From positions 27,044,001 through 27,108,000 of the forward strand of contig NC_090708.1 in assembly GCF_040954835.1 (NCBI RefSeq): a stretch of DNA of 64,000 nt. Reading direction: 5' to 3'. Of this stretch, positions 1 through 9,784 are shown one piece after another. The stretch comes from Lepisosteus oculatus. Its lineage: Eukaryota; Chordata; Actinopteri; Semionotiformes; Lepisosteidae. The translations under genes were made by a program, and so were the position numbers. The notes beneath the pieces were generated by a model. The model had not been told where the DNA came from. It saw nothing but the letters and a program-made list of their open reading frames with translations, and made no database searches. Every line of letters begins with the position of its first letter. Positions within the stretch are counted from its first letter, which is position 1.

Positions 1-426
1 TCAGCAGGGACAGGGAAGATGGTTAAAATTGAGGGGAAGATGGATGCAGCCAAATACAGGACCATTCTGGATGAAAACCTGTTGGAGTCTGCAAAAGACC
101 TGAAACTGGGACGGAGATTTATCTTCCAACAAGACAATGATCCCAAACATACAGCAAAATCTACAAAGGAATGGTTCACAAATAAACGTATCCAGGTGTT
201 TGAATGGCCAAGTCAAAGTCCAGACCTGAATCCAATCGAGAATCTGTGGAAAGAGCTGAAAACTGCTGTTCACAAACGCTCTCCATCCAACCTCACTGAG
301 CTCGAGCTGTTTTGCAAGGAAGAATGGGCAAGAATTTCAGTCTCTCGATGTGCAAAACTGATAGAGACATACCCCAAGCGACTTGCAGCTGTAATCGCAG
401 CAAAAGGTGGCTCTACAAAGTATTAA
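1..426 (+). CDS. Tc1-like transposase, C-terminal part (partial at window edge)
   Basis: The frame is open from base 1 and ends with TAA at 424-426, so about 141 codons are visible. This is the C-terminal catalytic portion of a Tc1/mariner DDE transposase, the enzyme that cuts and pastes the element at TA sites. The second catalytic Asp lies in QQDNDPKHTA, and the third acidic residue (Glu) in the SPDLNPIENLWKELK motif. The frame ends in KGGSTKY, a usual Tc1 ending. There is no frameshift or stop in the visible part. The N-terminal paired-type helix-turn-helix and first Asp are off the edge. The ATG at 19 is internal, not a real start. Autonomy cannot be judged. Confidence 0.88.
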   Translation, partial: SAGTGKMVKIEGKMDAAKYRTILDENLLESAKDLKLGRRFIFQQDNDPKHTAKSTKEWFTNKRIQVFEWPSQSPDLNPIENLWKELKTAVHKRSPSNLTELELFCKEEWARISVSRCAKLIETYPKRLAAVIAAKGGSTKY

Positions 427-645
427 CGCAAGGGGGCCGAATAATTTTGCACGCCCCACTTTTCATTTTTTTATTAGTTAAAAAAGTTTCAAAAATCCAA
501 TAGATTTCGTTCCACTTCACAATTGTGTCCCACTTGTTGGTGATTCTTCACATAAAATAAAAAATTTATATCTTTATGTTTGAAGCCTGAAATGTGGCAA
601 AAGGTTGAAAAGTTCAAGGGGGCCGAATACTTTCGCAAGGCACTG
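1..645 (+). mobile_element. Tc1/mariner transposon, 3' part
   Basis: The right-hand part of a Tc1-like DNA transposon enters from the left edge of the window. It holds the end of the transposase frame, then about 190 bp of 3' untranslated sequence, and closes with an inverted-repeat end at about 613-645. Read from outside inwards, that end begins CAGTGCCTTGCGAAAGTATT, the typical fish Tc1 terminus. The element is followed by TA at 646-647, as expected for TA-target insertion. The 5' half and left inverted repeat lie outside the window, so I cannot say whether the element is complete. Confidence 0.9.
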
Positions 646-647
646 TA

Positions 648-929
648 GTTTTTTAAGAAACCGGCCTCTTTAACAAAAAATCCACAGATTTGTTTAAGAT
701 TTCTTTTCATTTTTTTCAAGTGCTCTGCAACCTTTGTTATCGTGCCAAGAATGTTTGCCTGCACTTCTTCCAGCATCACGTCACTTTTCCCTCTCTTGGC
801 TGGGGGTGGGGGGGGGATTCCAATTCCTCCTCAGGGAGCAGAGTTGCAGACTCAGCACCGGCGCTCACATACTGTATGAGTGCATCTCCCTTATCACTTG
901 CACCTGCTTATCACTTGCAGGCGAATTAG
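648..929. other. no gene seen
   Basis: I see no gene here. The stretch contains a G-rich run (about 803-818) and leads into a decayed LTR. Short open frames have no recognisable motif. Confidence 0.5.
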
Positions 930-1320
930 TCCAAAGGAAGTCCAAAGGGGGTAGTAAGGTACAGTCCAACATCCAGAAACTGGGAGATCCATCAGAGACG
1001 CAGATGGTTAAAAACAGGAACAGAGAACTGGAACCAGGAACACGAAAGGTTAAAAGCATAACAGGACAAGGAGCTCCGAGCCCCAGACTCAGAGGTCAGG
1101 ACGCTGTGATGAAGCCTGTGCCCTCGGGCTACTCCTGTGCCCGGTGGTAAGCGGGCTTCAGGGTTCCCTGGCTTCCGGGTGTCCGTCTTCCCAAGCTAAA
1201 CCTGGAACTATGGAGTACCAGGCTTAAATAATGGAAAGGGAATGAAAAACAGCTGACACAAATAAAACTAAGAACAATACGGAAAAGGTAGAAGGGATGA
1301 TGACAGTAAGACAAACCCCA
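930..1320 (-). mobile_element. decayed LTR fragment (TGTCAC...TACA family)
   Basis: This stretch aligns by eye with the solo LTRs at 2792-3348 and 4086-4629 in the same orientation. Shared landmarks, in order, are 'cagtccaa', 'gatccatc', 'ggttaaaa', the 'gctccgagccc' block, 'gatgaagcct', 'ggtaagcgggcttc' and 'accaggcttaaa'. Neither terminus is clear, so the limits are approximate and no target duplication could be read. Confidence 0.6.
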
Positions 1321-1515
1321 CCACCATTAATTTCACAGTATTTCAAACTTCTGCTCAAAGAAGTGTTCAGATGTGACGCTGAGGCTGTGAGGTTTGAGCT
1401 TATGCAATTTGCTGTAAGGTAAATCACCTTACAACAAATTGCAAAAGCTCAACCCTCACAGCTAAACCATTTTTTCATTTGGCAGGGAGGCTAATTTATT
1501 TAACATTTTAATGTG

Positions 1516-1552
1516 TAATTAATTAATTAATTAATTAATTAATTAATTAATA
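1516..1552. repeat. (TTAA)n microsatellite
   Basis: About nine perfect tandem copies of a TTAA tetranucleotide in AT-rich DNA. Confidence 0.95.
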
Positions 1553-2791
1553 CTCTGTACTCACAGTTGATTAACTGTACTTATAAAAATCATCCAAATA
1601 ATTACTTTAGACAGCGACAGTGTATGAAAACTGTACATTTAGTTCATTGGGAATTCTGTCCATTTTCAACCGTATCAAATTTCAAATTTGTATATAAAAA
1701 AACAAGTATTTTTTTTTTAGGTACACTTGAAGGAAGTTGTTATTTGGCATTTTTTAAATAAATTAACAGTTAACAAATTAACAAATTAATTTGTACAAAG
1801 TCTTGGGGAATAATTAGTGTTCTTCAGGAGCAGTACTAGGTATCAATGCATCAGATAACTATGGATACATACCCTGAATAGACTATATTAAATATAGATG
1901 TCAAATTACATTAACATCACTCTGTATAATACAGGGTTAGTCAAAATGTTGTTGACAAGTACAAGCCAATTATTTTACTAAAGTTTTGTTTTCTCTTCTA
2001 CAGATGATGAAGAATTGTAAGGTAACTGTTAGAAACTTTGATATTTATGCTTTTGTTTAAAACCTTTTTTCACTGTAACCCATGTTATTAATTTGAAATA
2101 AACTGTCAAAGTTGACATTTTAACTAACCCTGTATAATACATAACTGTATAATATAATAAACTATGATATACAAGGCTGTATAAATATCCAAAAGAAATT
2201 GTACTGTACTTATTATACATGTATTAAATATATTGTTCTAAGTAACTAATTGAAAGCCGTAATGTTAACTTTTTTTTGCTATACAATAAAACACGTATAG
2301 TAAAGTTTTCATGTTTTTTTAGAGCCCCACATTTCCATATATAATCCCCAAATTGATTGCAATCTTTTGTTTTAATTGCTTTGAACTGAAATTCCAACAA
2401 AAAATCTACCCAAAAAAGTTGCATGATACATGCAATAAAGTGATATACTGTAGGTCTCTAAATCAGATAGGATACATGTTGAATATTTTTCTTACCTGCC
2501 TAATTAGATGTATTTATATATTAATGAATTATAAGGAATTTTAAAAATTGATGAATACAGAAGACTGTGTGATATTTTACCAGAGAAATAAATAGATAAG
2601 CCAAAATATGAATGAACTGGAAGAAAAAAAAAACTGTGATTCTACACAGAATATTGCATATGATAAGAGCAGTGGTTTTGAGGAATTATGCTGAAAGATA
2701 TGTCTACATTTCATATATTACAATGTTTTATTTTAGTAAGGGCAACCCTCTAGGTCCAGAGCTGCTCCAGACTGATTTAGCTGCACAGAAC
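1553..2791. other. AT-rich intergenic DNA
   Basis: Very AT-rich with many short homopolymer runs. Open frames of 60-80 codons are low-complexity and resemble no family I know. I see no gene or clear repeat. Confidence 0.5.
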
Positions 2792-3348
2792 TGTAACGGG
2801 AGCCGGTCCAGGCTCCCACAAAGTGTAGTTCAGGACCCTATGCAGACGGTGTAATTCTGATGTAAGTGGAGAAGGACAACAGGGAGGAGACGATGAGGAT
2901 CAGGAAGGGTTGACAGGGGGGTGTGACGACAGTGATCCAGTACTCGGGGGGCATGGTGCAGTCCAACAAGTTCAGACAGTCCAAGGGGAAAATCTGGGGG
3001 CGCAGTCCAAAGTTCAAAACCGGGTGATCCATCCAAGATGAGACAAAACATGGTTAAAATCCGGAACAGGATCCAGAACAGGGACAGGGAATAAACGAAG
3101 GTAACGAGGCCAGGTGCTCCGAGCCCTGGTAGCAGATGGCCAGGATGCCATGATGAAGCCTATGCCGTTGGGTCTCTTCTGGACCCACTGGTAGGCGGGC
3201 TTCCGGGCGTTCATCTTCCAATGCTGAGCCAGGAATAGCTGGAGTGCCAGGCTTAAAAAGGGAGACAGAACAAGAGGCGGGTGCATGTAATCAACTAAAA
3301 TACAAAAGGGCCAGAGAGCCTTTAAGAGGAGGGATTACGATAGTGACA
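2792..3348 (-). mobile_element. solo LTR, TGTCAC...TACA family, with 5-bp TSD
   Basis: A 557-bp solo long terminal repeat on the minus strand. Read in its own orientation it starts TGTCACTATCGTAATCCCTC and ends GGCTCCCGTTACA, giving canonical TG...CA ends. The 5-mer AGAAC flanks it directly on both sides (2787-2791 and 3349-3353), the signature of an integrase-made insertion later reduced to one LTR by LTR-LTR recombination. No internal region is present. Relatives in the window are at 4086-4629, 33656-34190, 28994-29644, 50243-50555 and 930-1320. A 5-bp duplication fits Gypsy or retrovirus-like elements; I cannot tell which from the LTR alone. Confidence 0.9.
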
Positions 3349-3734
3349 AGAACTGCACAGAAAGAAAGGAGCAGGCAGGATTAATGTCATTGGAGCCATT
3401 TGGATATGGACTGTTTTTGGTAGCACCTGATCACCTCACTGTGTTCAAAAAATAAAATACTGCCGACTGCCAACTTCCAGCTAATTCAGTGACATTAACA
3501 TCAAGACTAAGAATGTATTCTCCTTTCAAAAAGGTTTTTACACAGAGTTGTTTTGCCCATAGTTGATGTGTAGGCAAGATATTCGTAAACACGGCATGTC
3601 ACTTTTCTAAAATCACAATAAGCTGTAACAATTGTATCCAAAAAATGAAAACTGTTGATAAAATCAATTAACACAATCCAACAGATCTCTGTGTGGTAAA
3701 TGTGAACCAGGATTTGCAGTACCACAAGGATATA
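3349..3734. other. intergenic, no gene seen
   Basis: Unremarkable AT-rich DNA between a solo LTR and a conserved receptor-downstream block. I see no gene. Confidence 0.5.
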
Positions 3735-4083
3735 CTACATTGTTTGTTGTCTTCTTGTTTACATTCCCTTAACATGTCCTCATAGTTGGTCTCCAACATG
3801 CCTCAGTCATGAGGCATTGTCTTGAGAAGAGAACACATAAGTTTATTTGTTGTTGTTGTTGTTGTGTTGGAGCTCATGAAAGGTGAAAGAAGAATAATAA
3901 ATACACAGAGCTCTTCTTATCTGTGTTTGTATTCCAAATTATCTTCAAGAAGAGCACAATTTTATTTGTATCTACAGTACAGCTAAAGGTTAGGATATGG
4001 AAAGTAACACTGACACCAAGAGTCTTGTGCAAGTTACATACAGCTGGAACAAATTGATATTTTTTGTCCAAGATGGAAAAGAA
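3735..4083 (-). other. conserved receptor 3'-flank block, copy 1
   Basis: This block is paralogous to 14733-14965 and 38370-38625, which lie downstream of other receptor copies. Shared landmarks are 'ctcagtcatgag', 'gaaaggtga', 'agaagaataata', 'tatctgtgtt', and a tail with 'acaaa.tgatatttt' and 'aagatggaaaag'. In this copy the AATAAA seen in the other two reads AATACA. It lies about 2.1 kb beyond the receptor pseudogene at 6163, with a solo LTR between them. It is probably the old 3'UTR or downstream region of that duplicated unit. A GTT-repeat run is at about 3846-3865. Confidence 0.55.
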
Positions 4084-4085
4084 GG

Positions 4086-4629
4086 TGTTACAAAGCATCA
4101 TTCAGGACTCTATGCAGATGACAGAATCCAGAAGGGAGTGAACAGACACAGGGAGGAGATGAGGAACAGGGCTGGTAGACAAATGGGGGGGGCGTGATCC
4201 AGGCGAACTGTCGAAAAAGGGAGTCCGAAGGGAAGTAGTGCAGGCAGATGTCCAGAGCCGGATGATCGATCCAAGACGAACTAGACAAAGTTAAAAGCCG
4301 GAGCGGGATCCAGCGAGGAGTTTTAGACAGACAACACAAAGTTAAAAACCGGAGCGCTATCCGGTGAAGGGTCGGGGGGAAAAGGGGGAACGGAACCAGG
4401 CGCTCCAGGTCCCAGACTCAGCTGGTTCAGGAAATCTAGGCCTGACCCGTGGACGTAGGGCGACTTGATGGTAGGCGAGCCTCTGGGCGTCCATGTTCCA
4501 ATGCAGAGCCCGGAACAGAGTGAGCATCTAGCTTTTGTAGGGAGGCTGGAAAGGGACCAGGTGTACAAAATCAGCTAAAACATGAATGACCCGGAGCGTC
4601 CTTTAGGGGGAGGGACTACAATCGTGACA
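4086..4629 (-). mobile_element. second solo LTR, TGTCAC...TACA family, with 5-bp TSD
   Basis: A 544-bp solo LTR in the same orientation as the one at 2792-3348. In its own direction it begins TGTCACGATTGTAGTCCCTC. Its other end is TGTAACA-like and lacks the short palindromic 'ggctccc' segment present in its sibling. The 5-mer GAAGG flanks it on both sides (4081-4085 and 4630-4634). It sits exactly at the edge of the conserved receptor-downstream block. Small frames inside it are LTR sequence, not genes. Confidence 0.88.
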
Positions 4630-4634
4630 GAAGG

Positions 4635-6162
4635 ATATTTTTGTGGACTATTTCTTTTTCATCTGTTGTGGGAAATTCTTCATCAGAGGAGCAGGACACA
4701 ATCTTGTGCAGATTCAGTTTTATTGAGCTCAATAATGACAGCAACATGCGCTGGGTCTGTCCCACAGAACAGACAAACTGCAAGGTTTCCCAGTCAGAAA
4801 TAAGTTTGTCTCACAATCTGAGTTCTTGTCCTGTTCTTTGATATGTAATCACTTCTTGTCCTATTCTATCTTGCTCTAGGTTCTGTCCTTTGACATGCAG
4901 CAGGCATTGATCTCCTTTATCCTGTTTATGGTATGTTTGTGGGTGTTGGTCCTGCCTTTTGTTATGTAGCGTTAAATCACTGGGGCTGCTAAAGCAAGTC
5001 AGCTTTATTGCATCCTAGCATAACTTTTGTTGAAGGTTAAATTAACAGACCCCAACATCACGTTCCAAAATGTGATTAAATGGTAATATTGCAATGCCAG
5101 GTATATAATATATTTACATGTCCCACCTCACATCAAAACTGAGTTATGTTCACCTTGTATATGGCCAACTGTACAGCAGTACAGATTGTGTTTAATCAAA
5201 AATGTCAATCAAAAATATGTACAGATAAAAATGTACACACTTCTCACCTATTTACATTTATTAATAATTAACTCATTTACAAAACAGTAGGTCCTAATTA
5301 TTTATCATGAAGTGAAGCAGCAAAGTACTTAACCCTGAAGGAAACTCCTTGAAAATGACATTTGGCATCATGTGTTCTTGGACAAGTCATTCCTTAATTT
5401 AGCTGGATCTGCATAATGGGCAATAGAGAGAAGTTATTCCAAAGATTCATTATTGCATCTATGTTAAGATCATGTCCAAACATCTTACTTTTAAGAAATG
5501 TCATGCTTTTAGCTGATATTTATATTGTTGCTTAAAATCAGCAGATGCAGTTTTATAGTTATAAAGTTATATGCTATATAATATATGTATGTGCAAATAA
5601 TTTAGTTAAATGAATTTTAGACAAAAGTTTAAAAAAAAACGATAACTCTCCATTCTGAATGGAACATAAAAGGTCTTATGTTTTCATACAGTAACCAGAG
5701 TCAGTGAGTGTCATAATCATTATAATGATAGATACTGACTGTATAGGCATAGCAGTTTTTAACATTTTTTGTGATAAGAGGCCTCATTAAAATTTGGTTC
5801 GTTGCACATTTAGACAAATGGGACACACAAACACAACTCCTGGAAGTCTCTTTTGGATTTTTAATCCACCTGAGCATGAAGTAACATAGTTTGTGAAATC
5901 ATAATCAAAATATTTACAGTACAACCAGGTTTCAGTATAGCTGTGAAGTAAACATTTTGGGTAATGAACCTAATGAGGAATTATAGATTCCTTACCAATC
6001 CTACAGTATATGTGTGTAACCATGAAAATAATTAGGTCATTTTTTAATTGGCTAATTAGTTTGGAACGAACACCAGATGACATTACGGCTTCCAGGAATT
6101 GTACAGAACAATTAGCAGAACAGTTTAAGTAGATTGGACATTTCAGTTCTTGAAAGGCAGAC
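4635..6162. other. downstream flank of receptor pseudogene
   Basis: No gene here. The segment from about 5120 to 6160 resembles the DNA downstream of the other receptors (for example 15000-15490 and 38640-39910). Shared phrases include the 'ggaacataaaaggtcttatg' type and 'cacaactcctggaag'. It is therefore duplicated receptor flank. Confidence 0.5.
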
Positions 6163-6640
6163 TCATTTAGTGGTGCTAAATGAATTATTTGTACTATGGG
6201 GAACAATAGTTTGGAGCCTAAAGTATCCTTGAGCTGCTGCCTTGATTTTTTCATTCCTTAAGCAGTAAATGATGGGATTGACCAAAGGGGTGAGGAAATA
6301 ATTCAGCCCACCAATGAAAATGCACCGATCAGGAGGGATATTCTCCACTCTCATCCCAATATATACCACAGCACTTGACAAATAGTAAAGAATAACTACC
6401 ATTATGTGTGAAGAGCACATTGAGAAGGACTTCTTACGGCTCTCCACGGTTTTCATTTTTATCACTGACCACACAATTCTGAAGTAGGACCACAGCACAA
6501 ACATAAAAGGTACTGTACATACACAACAAACATGACAAGACCGAGGGTTAAATTTACTTGTTCTGTAATCTCACCACATGCTAATGACATTACAGTGAGG
6601 TAATCACAGAAGATGTGGAGAACATAATTTGAACATAATG
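6163..6640 (-). pseudogene. olfactory receptor pseudogene, C-terminal half
   Basis: Remnant of a 7-transmembrane odorant receptor covering about extracellular loop 2 to the C-terminus. It shows SNYVLHIFCDYLTVMSLACG, the IVWSVIKMKTVESRKKSFSM segment before TM6, the SMCSSH motif, and NPIIYCLRN in TM7, all nearly identical to the intact receptor at 15498-16472. A 5-bp insertion near 6512 (extra CTGTA) shifts the frame in TM5. TM1 to TM4 are missing: similarity stops at about 6640, where unrelated repeat sequence begins. It cannot make a receptor. Confidence 0.9.
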
Positions 6641-6689
6641 TTTTCATGCAGTGTTTCCTCAGGTGAATTGAATTATTAAACACAGAAGA

Positions 6690-6840
6690 CCAGAGAAGAC
6701 CACAGAAGATTTTAACCTTGTTGCGTCCCAGGATGGATTTCTCACTGATGGACTCTCGGACTGTGCCCTGACCTGCCTTTGGACCCGTTTGGATTTGGAT
6801 GCCATTTCTTTGTCTTCCCTGTTCTGTAAGAGGAAACACT
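6690..6840 (+). repeat. LTR fragment, plus orientation
   Basis: This matches the reverse complement of about 29105-29230 inside the LTR at 28994-29644. Shared phrases are 'ttaaccttgttgcgtcccag', 'ctgtgccctgacctgcc' and 'ttggatttgg'. It is a short fragment directly abutting the truncated receptor, so it may be involved in the loss of that receptor's N-terminal half. Confidence 0.6.
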
Positions 6841-7629
6841 TATTTTTATTTTTTAACTTGTACAGTTGACTTGGTTGAATTTGCATTGTAGCTGTGCAGG
6901 AATTGAGTTCCTCAATTGTATGATACTGTAGCTTTAACAGATCTACTGTGATAAGCATCCTTCTGAACTGATGACACAATCCCTCCTGCACACATCCTTC
7001 AAACAACAAAACACTTGATTTACCTAATTTGAATCAATCACAATTAGAACACAACTTTTCATCACTGTCTATGAGGACAGGAAAATATGAGTTCTTAAAA
7101 TATACGTTTCTTCATGGTCCAAGCATCCAAATAGGTATTACTTAAGCCTTTACGTACAGTCCTCTTAATAATGTTCTTGGTGACATTTTTATGGCATGAG
7201 CCTATATAGTATTTAGGACCCTAGGCAGAATTACTACATTCTCAATATTTTCTCAGATACAGCTCAGCTTCATTCCACTAGTGTTACTGGATTTATCTCC
7301 TCTAGCAGCCTATTTTTAATAATGTTATCATATATTAATATGTAATATACTATTTTATTCTGTAAAATCCCTCTCAATTTCATTTTCATTTCAGTACAAG
7401 CTGGATGATAAGTGCTAAATAAGCAGCTTTGTGGGATGTCACTTTTTCTTCCTCTAATAAACTGGGACACTGGTTATCTCATTTAAAAACAGAATTAAAA
7501 AGGATGAGAAGGAAAAATTGGCTGACAGGGAATGCTTGGAGGATGAGGAGACAGGGTTAGATTCAGACGGGGAACAAAGCTAGATTCACGCAGAAAAGAC
7601 TGCCATAGGAATGGTTTTGGTAGGATAGG
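6841..7629. other. intergenic, no gene seen
   Basis: AT-rich DNA. No recognisable gene; I could not assign it to a repeat family. Confidence 0.45.
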
Positions 7630-8250
7630 GTTCACGGAAGTACTGGGTCTTTGGAATTTGACTTTCACTTTACAAATGTTGCGACACGATCTATAAAAAA
7701 GGCCAACAGAGACTCAGAAAACTCAGGTACTTTAAGGTGGATAAAACTATTCTTACACTTTTCTACAAATCATTTATTGAAAGTGTCTTAACATACTGCT
7801 TCACTTGTTGGTTTGGCAGCATACAGTAAGTACCGGTAACTGTGATAGGCTGGGTAAATTAGTAAATATAAGTGGCAAAATAATCGGGAATAATCAAATC
7901 AACTTAAGCATCCTTTACAAACAGAGGTTGACTAAGAAAGCCAAAGTCATCAGGAGTGTGTCTCACCCCCTCCATTGTGAACTCACACTTCTCCCATCTG
8001 GGAGACGCCTCTGTGCCCCCAGGTGTAAAACCAATAGACTCAGGAAATCTTTCATCTCCACTGCAATCACACTTTTAAACAAATCAAAGTAATTACCTCG
8101 TCTCTTGTCTCTTGTTTCTTTCTCCTGTAACACTGCTGTATTCTCTTCCATTTTGATAATGTGTATTGTCATTGTGTTGTGTTTGAATGTGCTGTAAAAC
8201 AAATTTTCCCCTAGGGGACAATAAAGTATGAAACTGAAAACTGAAAAATT
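7630..8250 (+). mobile_element. LINE-2-clade retrotransposon, 3' end (pseudogene)
   Basis: This is the terminal part of a non-LTR retrotransposon. The translation across 7700-8090 gives RYFKVDKTILTLFYKSFIES-like sequence, then NRLRKSFISTAITLLNK, with LLPSGRRLCAPRCKTNRL before it. This is the C-terminal region seen after the reverse transcriptase in L2-clade fish LINEs. A frameshift or stop separates the two halves near 7845. The 3' end has 'ccctaggggacaataaagt' followed by short GAAACT-type repeats, as L2 elements end in a hairpin and microsatellite. The 5' part is missing, typical of 5'-truncated insertions. Confidence 0.82.
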
Positions 8251-8634
8251 AGAGGGATGGGTTTTCAAAGTTATCAGGTTTGCTGTTTGTGCGTCAGAAG
8301 TTGGGGCTGAGTGTGGCAGTAGCTCATAAGGTCAAAATGACAGACCATCATTTCTGAGGCAATATTAAGCAGGTGATCTGGTCTAAATTAGAAGATTGAA
8401 AACTGATTTTTTAAAAGGAAGGCCCGAGTGTGTTGGAGTAAGAGCCCTGTGAGAAATGCTCTTGCTTGTGGAAATGCTGCATTCTCCCATTGCAGCCATG
8501 GGCTGTGTGCCGCTGCTGGGCTGGGTGTGACAGGATGCAGTCAAGGTGCACTGAGAACCTATTTAGAGTAGAACAAGTTGGGTCTGTCATAGAGCGCTTC
8601 TGAATGTGTTTATGTACAGTCAGATGTGAGTAAG

Positions 8635-8915
8635 ATAAGATCACTTTATTGGCCATATACAATTTCTTGTATTACGAATATGTCTTTTAGCATACCCCAA
8701 CTTGCTCTTCATGAGACACACAGACAGGGAGAGAAGCTTCGGGTCACAGAGCAGGGTCAGCCATTTATACGGCACTCCTGGAGCAGTTGGGGTTAAGGGC
8801 CTTGCTCAGGAGGCCAACGGAGTAGGATTCCTCTGCTGGCCATGGGATTCAAACCGGCAACCTTCCAGCCACAGGCACTGACCCTTAGCCACAAAGACTA
8901 TAAGACTATGCCTAA
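8635..8915. repeat. dispersed fish repeat (SINE-like, tRNA-like 'gggattcaaac' region)
   Basis: The sequence contains 'tcactttattggccatatac', 'gttggggttaagggccttgc' and 'catgggattcaaaccggcaa', which I recognise as a very widespread interspersed repeat of ray-finned fish. The GATTCAAACCGG piece resembles a tRNA T-arm in reverse complement. No open frame is expected. The family name is not certain. Confidence 0.6.
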
Positions 8916-8984
8916 CAGCCCCTGGTTACTCTATATCAATGCTGATTCTCATGTTACATTTAATTTCAGGCACAAAGTTCCAAA

Positions 8985-9160
8985 GACATACTGATAGGTT
9001 AGTTGGCTTCTGGGAAAATTGGACCTGGTGCACGTCTGTGTGTGCCCAGTGATTGACTGACGTCCTGTCCGGGCAGGGTGTATCCTGCCCTGCGTCTTTT
9101 GCTTGCCAGGAAAGGCTCTAGCTCCTGTGTGACACTGTATTGGATAAAACATGTTGGAAA
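8985..9160 (+). repeat. dispersed repeat, 'gtgtatcctgcc...tggataaa' family
   Basis: This contains the tail common to a ubiquitous fish repeat: 'tcctgtccgggcagggtgta', 'gcttgccaggaaaggctcta' and 'gtattggataaaa'. Other partial copies are at 26095-26335, 37825-38110, 44595-44750 and 63000-63090, and an inverted one at 39355-39545. Confidence 0.65.
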
Positions 9161-9524
9161 AGGATAATTCAATGTTATTTAATTATTAAGAATTAATTTA
9201 TTGCATTACATAATGTCTTTACCATTGTTGGGATTATGAATTTACTGGAACGCTATTTAGTTTATTTAACAGTAAATTGCGTGAGTTTACATTGGCTATT
9301 AGGAATCAATCGACAGAACAACAAGGAGTCTTCACAAGGATAAGATACAGAAAAGATACATAAAAACAGATACATAAAAACAGACTGTTTATGTTAGTAT
9401 ATCTTTGGTTACACTTACTTCCTCATCAGGTTCATAAAAAAAAAATCAGCATTCAGAGGCTTTTAAGTAACCATGGCTACTTAAATGAATTACATAGATA
9501 TTAACATATGTATAACAATTTTAT

Positions 9525-9775
9525 TCTTGAGAAGGTAAATATTGAATTATACTCATCCATGACTGTGGATTCATAACTCCTGTGCAGAAGGATGGGGAAC
9601 AGCAGACTGGGTCTGTCGCAGTGCTGTCCAATCCTCTCTGCTGGCTCGATGCCACTCCAGGCATAGCGACTACTTCTGAATAATTCTTTATTCAGGTGTG
9701 TCTGCAAAAAAGTCCAACTGTATTGCACCGGTGATTGGTCAAGAAGCTACCAGGTGGAGTGGGTAACCTCACCCT
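9525..9775 (-). repeat. diverged LTR fragment (TGTAG...CTACA family)
   Basis: This aligns loosely with 20915-21100 of the inverted LTR. Shared items are 'attgaatt.t', 'actcatcca', 'gctgtccaatcc' and 'gctcgatgcca' against 'gctccgtgcca'. It is old and shortened and the limits are approximate. Confidence 0.4.
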
Positions 9776-9784
9776 GCAGGTCAC

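Noticed and set aside
1516..1552. CRISPR-like or satellite array
   Set aside because: It is a simple TTAA microsatellite with no spacers.
6462..6839. 125-codon frame as an independent gene
   Set aside because: Its C-terminal half is the receptor pseudogene in a shifted frame and its N-terminal half is an LTR fragment.
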